Below are positions 19,439-26,062 of a stretch of 26,062 bases of DNA, one piece after another. This stretch comes from Hirudo medicinalis. Lineage: Eukaryota; Annelida; Clitellata; Hirudinida; Hirudinidae. The notes under the pieces are model-generated. The model ran no database searches and was not told where the DNA came from. It saw nothing but the letters and a program-made list of their open reading frames with translations. The stretch lies in NCBI GenBank assembly GCA_011800805.1, contig MPNW01000238.1, forward strand, positions 72,655-98,716, in the 5' to 3' direction. Made by a program: the position numbers and the translations under genes. The stretch's first letter is position 1; the number at the start of each line of letters is the position of its first letter.

Positions 19439-19899
19439 TCATCAATATCTACAATGTAAAACAGAAAGTTCATGCGTATGTCTGTCTGTCCCAAGAACTC
19501 CTCCCAAACGGTGATCGGTAGCGACTTGAAATTTGCACACGTCATTCTCTGTGTCATTCTCAGGTCAACTACTTTGCTATTTTCAGTTCTTCCAAGTTTC
19601 AATTTTTCCAACATTCACCTTTTCCTACATCGCATGCGAGTTTTAAATCCGAGGATTACTGAAATCAATGAGCGTCTTGTTCCCACAAGATCTTACGTTC
19701 GAGATCTCTCCTCTCAAGATGGCAACACGGGTTCGAGTCCCGTTGTGGGAGCACCGTCCCAATCACCCAGTTCGCTGAGGGCGAGTAGCTGGCTGAAATT
19801 TGAAGGACGTAAATGATAACGTGATGAATAAAATTAATTATGATGGATAAACAGTGAGTTTTAATTTATGACGGGCGAAGCCGGTTTAAAAAACGCTAG
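19439..19899 (+). mobile_element. Short non-autonomous Helitron-like element
   Basis: The right end is diagnostic. A GC-rich stem-loop (19871-19885, ACGGG / CCGGT arms with one mismatch) is followed by ten bases and then CTAG (19896-19899), with T as the next base. This is the Helitron 3' terminus inserted at an A-T site. The left end is less certain: TC at 19439-19440 follows an A and precedes a TCTGTCTGTCC-rich segment and a CAAGAACTCCTCCCAAACGG block, a type of sequence I recall from invertebrate repeats with the same tail. There is no Rep-helicase frame, so it would depend on an autonomous copy elsewhere. Confidence 0.6.
19681..19751 (+). other. tRNA-like cloverleaf (probably not a working tRNA)
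   Basis: The acceptor arms TCCCACA (19681-19687) and TGTGGGA (19744-19750) pair 7 of 7. The D arm ATCT/AGAT (19690-19693 and 19702-19705) pairs 4 of 4. The T arm ACGGG/CCCGT encloses a seven-base TTCGAGT loop, and GGTTCGAGTCC is a perfect B box. The anticodon arm pairs poorly (three pairs at best), and the A-box region lacks the usual T8, R and GG bases. It lies inside the Helitron-like element, so it may be a tRNA-derived SINE head or a tRNA relic carried along. Confidence 0.55.
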
Positions 19900-19998
19900 T
19901 ATTATTATTATAATCATAGTGATGATGATGATGATGATGATAGCGACAGTGATGATGATGATGATGATGTGATGATGATGATGATGATGAATGNGTTA
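19900..19998. repeat. (ATT)n then (GAT)n microsatellite with one N
   Basis: It starts directly after the Helitron-like 3' end. The GAT run is long, and the N at 19993 marks an unresolved base. Confidence 0.85.
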
Positions 19999-19999
19999 A

Positions 20000-22760
20000 G
20001 TCTAATACTATGAAGCTACGAAGTCGAAATACAGTTAATATCCTCATTCGCATACTACGCCGAATACTATGAAAGCTGCTCTTGTTAAAGTAATCTATAC
20101 GTCCCAAATCAGCTTTCAAAACGTCATGGGTGAGATCATTTTTAAGAGTTGCTGGGGGTGAGAATATTTTCAGAAAACTAAAAGCATCATCCACTTTTTG
20201 TCACGTCAGACTAATATTTGTCTGTCAATAACTGTAATTGGAATAGTTCATTTCTCTGGCGACAGTTATTCTTAGGCTTATAAAACCACAGCGATAATTA
20301 TGGTTATCTCATTTTAAAAACGCCCAAGCTACGTGCTGTGATGAAATCACACGTGATACAAAAACACGAAGTAATCTTTACCCGCAGTCATCTCATGTTT
20401 GCAAGTGGAAAATGTGCATCTCCCCGATGAATAATCCATGTGTTCATTTTTATATTTTTATTTTTTGCTGAAAGTAATACGTAATCACAATCAGATGATG
20501 ATTGCTCAATCCTGAACGCTAATGTTTTTCCACATTTTCATCTCAATCATTCTATGTTTTAATTTGTTAAACGAATGTATTATGATTTTTTTTTATTAAC
20601 AGTTGATATTGACAAATGAAAGGTTAAGAATTACTCAAAAATAAATTAGCATACAAATTGTAAATAAGACATTTAAACATTTAAGTCGACGATTCTAAAT
20701 AAAAATGTAAGCAAAAACAAAGCAAGAGGAATCAATTTCTCAGAGATTATTTTAAGCCTGAGGAAGTCCAGCAGAAAAACCATCAACTGGCGGAACATCC
20801 GGATTGCTCTCGTAAAAATAACAAAAAATATTAAAAAATAATTATCACGAGTAATATCGTCAACATGGAAGAAGAACAACAATCTCTTAAATCGTTGCTA
20901 ATTGCCAACAGGTTGGAAATCTTCAAGTGCTTCAGCGTTCATTTAAACCATTTTAACCATTTAAAAATAGAATGCCAAACTGCACCATAATTATTATCAC
21001 CATCATCATCATCATCTTCATCTGATGAATCATCGTCATCATCATCGCACGACTAATATTATCGTCATCTTCACCGTCAAGTCGACATCATCTCGTGGTT
21101 GTTTTACTCATGGCAGAATGTATTTAAATTTAGACTTACTAATGCAAAAGGAATTTACACAAAAATTATTTTAAAAATTATTTAGCGAGAGAAAATAAGC
21201 AATTTTTTTTTTTTAATGTCATAAATATTTGCAGCTAACAACATAAATAATAAAAAATATAATATACAAAGCATTGTTTTTATTATTATTCAAGTTATTT
21301 ATGTATTATTAATAACTTACAGAGTTTTTAATATTTTGTTATATTTATAATATTATTGTTTCGTTAGTTGCAGCTTCAAGACAGAAGAAATTAGCTTTCT
21401 TGGCTCCATCTTGCGATCGTAGAAATTTCAATTTGTCGTTTATTAAAATATGTAGAGAAATTCAATCCTTATTCATGAACGAATAATATTTTCTTGAATA
21501 AAATAAATTCGAAATATTCAATAAAGAGGAAGAAACAAAATCAATGTTATTCAATGTTTACACTCAAAACTTTCATTCTTGCGCATGATGAGACCGGACC
21601 TCATAATGACATCGTTTGAATAAATGGAAATAAGAGGTAATTATCAAAATGATAACTTAATGGTAATAAATAATAATAAATAGTAGATCATTTTTCAGCT
21701 TATCAGCACTTGACACGAGTCATTATACGCTTAACTGGACTGCCAATGTGACTTTGACGAGCTTCTGAATGGCATCCAAAGTAAATGACAAATCCTGATC
21801 TGGAACTTGGTAGGAGTTGTTCGATAATTAGAGATAAATAGTGATTAGAAGAGTAATTATTACAACGCTAATAGGCTCTGATAAATTTGTACTCGCATTA
21901 GAGCACACTTTTCAATCACTTGCACTTGGGCCTTCAACTTTTGAACTATTGTCTAGGCATTTGTATGGATTTCAATAATTAATTAATTAGTATGAATAAT
22001 GAATAAATTAAAGTCTGAATGTTGGTTGATCTAGGTTTGTACCCAGTAACAACAACGCGACCATAAAAATCTCCATAAAGTCGACGAAATAAAACTTAGA
22101 TGAGATAAAAAAAACTCGATATAGGCCGTTTATAATTTAAATTTCAGAGGTTTAAAATAGCATTAACCGACACGAGCAGGTCAAAACTGACCCTGACAGA
22201 ACAAAATTTAGTCGATAACGTTCGATAATAACATTAAAAACATGTCATGTAACTATCAAAGTGATCATTCTGACGATACTTCTCCTTCGTCGACTGATTT
22301 TGAGTTCGATCAAAACAAATAATCAAACCAACAAAATCAATGTCGGTAAGATCCTTTGTAGCCTTGAATCGCGTATGTGAACGTTGTTGTTGCTTGATAG
22401 TTTTGAGGAACATCTATCAGGTCAAGGTCCACATTTCATCTCAAGTTATAAAATGAAAAGCTATAAAACTTAAAATACCTCGAATTCTTAATACAACTTA
22501 AATGATTAAATGGGAGATCGATGCTAAAAGTGCCAAACTTCAAGGCAAGGAGCGCAATCGGTGGTCCTGAGGGCTATACCAATTGCTGAATCATTATGTC
22601 CAACAACAATAGCAGCAGAGGCACGCAAAAGATGCAAGCCACAAATACATACAATAGCTCACATTAAGCTGAGCCCAGCACTTTAGAATGCTTCTAGTAA
22701 TGCTATTTACATCAACACATGTAAAGAGACCTTGAAAGTCAGGCCGAACACTTGTGCATC
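20000..22760. other. Intergenic region, no gene seen
   Basis: This is very AT-rich sequence with a small (ATC)n tract at about 20995-21045 and A/T homopolymers near 21205-21260. Short open frames (20673-20882 -, 22594-22872 -) are unsupported, and the second lies antisense over the first exon and promoter of the downstream transporter. Confidence 0.55.
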
Positions 22761-22769
22761 TTTGGCTGG

Positions 22770-22776
22770 TATAAAA
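22770..22776 (+). promoter_or_regulatory. TATA box of the MFSD4-like gene
   Basis: TATAAAA lies 59 bases upstream of the start codon at 22829. Transcription would then begin near 22800, giving a 5' untranslated region of about 30 bases. Confidence 0.5.
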
Positions 22777-22828
22777 CAAGCTGTTGCTGTGTATCGACGG
22801 TGTTTCATGAAAGAGTATCTTCAACACA

Positions 22829-24864
22829 ATGACGATCGAATTGGCTAAGAGCGATGTTGCGACAAAAAACATTCAGGATTTAAAGCAAATGTCCGATGGC
22901 GGTGAGCTTTGAACATTTTTTTATCTCTATTTAATAATCAACCTATTCTTCTACTAGAGTATTGATTGAATGTTTATTCTGGCTAGCTAGTTGCTGTTGT
23001 TCGGTAATACTTAACTGTTTGTCTTGGCTAGATCAGGTTCGGAAAGAGAGGAAAGAAGATCCAGGCGGATGAAGACTGTTGCTTTGTTCTCAACCTTCTT
23101 AATGATGGTGATTTATCCTTAACATACTTGTCATTTGTCATGCACTGCACTTTGCACTTGAAAGACCTCGTATGTTTCTATTGCCTATTTCATTGTTTAT
23201 GTTGAATATATCTAAGCTTTGCTAAGCATAAAAACGGCCTGAGCAACATTTAGAGATAAATCCTACTACATTGTTATAGTCATAAAATATTCATAAATAT
23301 GAATCATCCATAATCGCCGATATATTTTATTCCATTGCGGAAGGTATTTCACCACAATACCAGTGCAACTTAACATCCTGAAACTTTCGTAAATAATAAA
23401 AATAGTTCAAACTTAAGCATCCATTCATTTGTCCATCAACAGGGTTTATCGTCTCCACTTCTTGGTACAACCTTTGTCCACCTGGAGAAGCTGTTCGACT
23501 CCAGTGCACAAATGGTATCCATGTCTGTAGTCGCTTCGGGCGTAGGGTATCTCTCTGGGGCTGTAGTTTGTGCCCTTTTGTTCGACAGGTCCAATCCAGA
23601 GGTCCTGTTTGCAGCTTTTAATCTGATGGGGGTAGCCTCATCTGTCGTTGCAGCTTACAGCCAAAACTTCATCGTATTTATCGCAGCCATGGTGGCTCAC
23701 GAACTAGCATTCGGATTTGACGATGCAGGTTTTGTCTTTTAGTTGTTGATTTTCCGACAATTTTAGCAATTCGATAGTGATTCTTGTCTTCCATTCACAG
23801 CCGGACAGTCGTATTGTGTCAGACTCTGGGATGGTCACAAATTACAGAAGCCCCTCCTTCAAGGAATGCATGCAATTTGGTCTCTTGCCGGTATTTTTGG
23901 ACCCATGGTCATAAAGCTGTTCCTTTGTGAACTTGAAACACTAGAAACATCAAATACTTTCATCTCCCCCTTCGTCAATGAGAGCTGGACCTTAGAGGAA
24001 GACAAAAACATCTCAAAGGCCTTCACTTTGGGCGGTTGTCTGAGTTCAGAAGAAAGCATAGCTAAGACCAGATTTGCATTTCTGACTTTGGGAGTTATTG
24101 CATTTATTGCAAACATCCCGTTTCTGGTACTCGCCATTAAAAACCTCATTGGCAGAAGTAATTCGAGGAGTACGCACATTCTAAATACGGATGTCTGTTT
24201 GGAGACCAAATCTGCTCAAGAGCTTCTGAAAATTTCTCCTCAAAATGCAGAGATTCAGAGGTCGGAAGTCAAGCAGTGCGAGAAAGAAGTTAAACGTTCA
24301 AAGTTTACAGTTGTCCACGTGGTTTTCATTTTTTTGTTCACTATGCTGAACCTATATTCTGAATTCTTGCCGATTTTGTTCCTCGTTTCGTTCGCCATGA
24401 AGCACCTGGAATGGACAGTCATGAAGTCCAGTTTGTTACTGTCAGTGTACTTTGGAGCACATTTTGCAGGTAGAATAGCCGGCATTTTCAATTCCTTGTG
24501 GCTGTCGCCTGCGAAAATGCTCTGCTTCAACCTCATGCTGACGGCAGCGGCCCATTTGTCCATGCTGTTAGTAAATGAATGGCAAGCCGTTGCCTGGATT
24601 AGTGCTGCGTTGGCGGGATTCGGCGTCTCAACTACTTTTCCAGCAAACGTTCTGTGGATATCTGAAACGACACCGATAACTGGAAAGATTGGAGCCGTAA
24701 TGATCATCGGCAGCTGTTGCGCAACTATTCCATCTCCGTACATTGCTGCCACCCTCACTTCGACCTTAAGTCAAATGTGGTTCGTTTATATTCTGTTGAT
24801 GGCTTCTTCATCTCACATACTGGTTTTTGTTTTGGAGGCAGTTTTTATAAGACGCTTTTCTTGA
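22829..24864 (+). CDS. MFS transporter of the MFSD4 / sodium-dependent glucose transporter 1 (NAGLT1) type, 4 exons, 497 aa
   Basis: Exons: 22829-22901, 23037-23107, 23443-23728 and 23801-24864. All phases agree (1, 0, 1) and the sum is 1494 nt. The N-terminal 40 residues are polar and basic. TM1 spans exons 2-3 (TVALFSTFLMM joined to GLSSPLLGTTF). Then come the TM2-3 motif SGVGYLSGAVVCALLFDR (the G-x-L-x-G...DR signature of MFS loop 2-3), the NAGLT-like DDAGQSYCVRLWDG after TM4, and AGIFGPMVIKLFL. A non-helical insert with Asn-glycosylation sites (NES, NIS) and two Cys follows. A long charged cytosolic loop (EVKQCEKEVKRS) separates the two six-helix halves. Family members move sugars or other small solutes across the plasma membrane; the substrate is not readable here. 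Total length fits the roughly 500-aa family. It is divergent from the SLCO gene. Confidence 0.85.
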
Positions 24865-24882
24865 ATTACGCCATTTTTAAGC

Positions 24883-24888
24883 ATTAAA
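24883..24888 (+). promoter_or_regulatory. Candidate poly(A) signal ATTAAA of the MFSD4-like gene
   Basis: ATTAAA begins about 20 bases after the stop codon, implying a very short 3' untranslated region. Several AT-rich alternatives follow downstream. Confidence 0.3.
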
Positions 24889-24889
24889 T

Positions 24890-25830
24890 TAATGATTAAT
24901 TGATTTATTTTAAACTTGTTTTACTACTATGACGCACAGTTTCATTCCCGATGCTTTTGTGATCGACGATTCGAATTTGAAGCCTCTGTGATATTTATAC
25001 ATTTGTAACATTCAACATTTAAGATATTTTTTATTAAATGCTAAAACATCATTCTTTTTAAATCATCATTAAAAAAGAAATAATAAGAAGAATTAGTAAT
25101 TATTATAGCTTTGTCCATTAGAAGGATGACTTCATTTCTGAGGTCGGACTTTGGCCTAGTGCTCTGTGGGTTAAGCCTTGAAACATTTGCTTTGAGGTCA
25201 CACTAGAAGGTTGAGTGAATCTATTTATTATTATCCTGGTCACATCCTTATAAAGGCTTGATTCTTTATTAGTCAATGCAGATGAATGACTGGACTAGTA
25301 ATTAAAGGTATTTAATTAAGTTTAAAATCAAGCCATTCATCATCATCGAAGTCAGTTCTGAAACTTTTTAAATTTCTAAAGTTTACTAGGGTAGTACTAA
25401 ATTAACACGTACACAAACTGAGAGCTATAGCTGTATGCAGAGTAGTATGAAGAAATCGTGTGACTAGTTTTTATTGCTCTGGTTTTTCTGCAATAAATTT
25501 GGTGAAGTTCAAATTGATGGGTTCTCATTAACAAAATTTCTTCAAACGCAATTTGTATAGACTTATAATGTCCTACACTATAATAAAGTTATCGCCATTA
25601 CGAGACTGAAAGTAAAATAGTTTTACAAGGAATATTTTATTTCATAAATTTCTGAAAGCTTCTAACAGTAACAAGTTCATAATTTCAGCACTTAATGTAA
25701 ACATCGTTTCAACGCTCAGATCCGCGACGATCGTATATTTCACTTATTTAACTGTTAATTCTTAACACATTAAAATGTTTCTATTTCATAATATATTCCC
25801 TCTTAACTAAACTAATCTCAATTAAATCAG
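24890..25830. other. Intergenic region, no gene seen
   Basis: AT-rich sequence with no open frame of note. If the right-edge minus-strand exon is real, its 3' untranslated region lies here; AATAAA occurs on the minus strand near 25636-25642. Confidence 0.5.
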
Positions 25831-25831
25831 T

Positions 25832-26026
25832 TTAAGCAAAATCATCTGGGCCGAATGATAAGAACCGGCTTCTCAGAGCGTTACTTATTCTGCTTCTGTT
25901 TAATGAGGCCTTTCTAAAAATGGTCCCTTTCGAAGATGGCGGTGACGACAAGAGAGAATCATTTAACGATGTATCGAATGACAACGAAACTCGTTCTCCG
26001 GAAACTCGAGTTGACAATGGTTGTCA
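25832..26026 (-). CDS. Possible terminal exon of a minus-strand gene entering from the right edge
   Basis: A minus-strand frame ending at a stop at 25832 reads about 64 residues back to an in-frame stop near 26027. It has no ATG, so if real it must be spliced. An AG suited to a 3' splice site occurs at about 26003-26004 (AACTCGAG). The peptide is Ser/Arg-rich with basic-x-x-Ser patterns (RKASLNRSRIS) and ends SFGPDDFA. No family is recognised. The evidence is composition and an intact frame only. Confidence 0.25.
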
Positions 26027-26062
26027 TTATTAACGAGGCTATAAACGATTCGGTTTTCATTA

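Noticed and set aside
19681..19751. Functional tRNA gene (possible Arg-TCT anticodon)
   Set aside because: Weak anticodon stem, wrong bases at positions 33 and 37, no good A box, and location inside a mobile element.

Overview
This is a eukaryotic (metazoan) nuclear fragment. It is AT-rich, has spliced genes with GT-AG introns of about 60 bp to 1 kb, and carries many tri-, tetra- and hexanucleotide microsatellites. There are no operons, ribosome binding sites or CRISPR arrays. Gene families (an SLCO/OATP with a Kazal insert, an MFSD4-type sugar transporter, a protein with a lamin tail domain) and the repeat style fit an invertebrate, perhaps a lophotrochozoan such as an annelid or mollusc. 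The species guess is weak.

Layout. 1-5863: no gene I can support; microsatellites and a small inverted-repeat element around a degenerate telomere-like C-rich array. 5885-6256 (+): a small probable tail-anchored membrane protein, convergent with the next gene. 6830-11929 (-): an eight-exon gene of about 1380 codons. It encodes a low-complexity charged N-terminal half, a lamin tail domain with no filament rod, and a very long Cys-containing charged tail. Two single-base frame breaks lie in or beside A-runs. 12640-18276 (-): a complete 12-exon SLCO/OATP transporter; every splice phase closes, giving 694 aa. 18277-22828: intergenic, with large microsatellites and a short non-autonomous Helitron-like element carrying a tRNA-like cloverleaf. 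22829-24864 (+): a four-exon MFSD4/NAGLT1-like transporter (497 aa) with a TATA box. 24865-26062: intergenic, with a possible last exon of a minus-strand gene at the right edge.

How the genes relate. The two transporters are divergent neighbours from different families, and nothing in the sequence shows joint regulation. The least ordinary item is the lamin-tail gene: I know of no described family joining a rod-less lamin tail domain to a roughly 720-residue tail of repeated C-x3-C and charged segments. All exon models come from reading splice sites and phases by eye, without transcript evidence.
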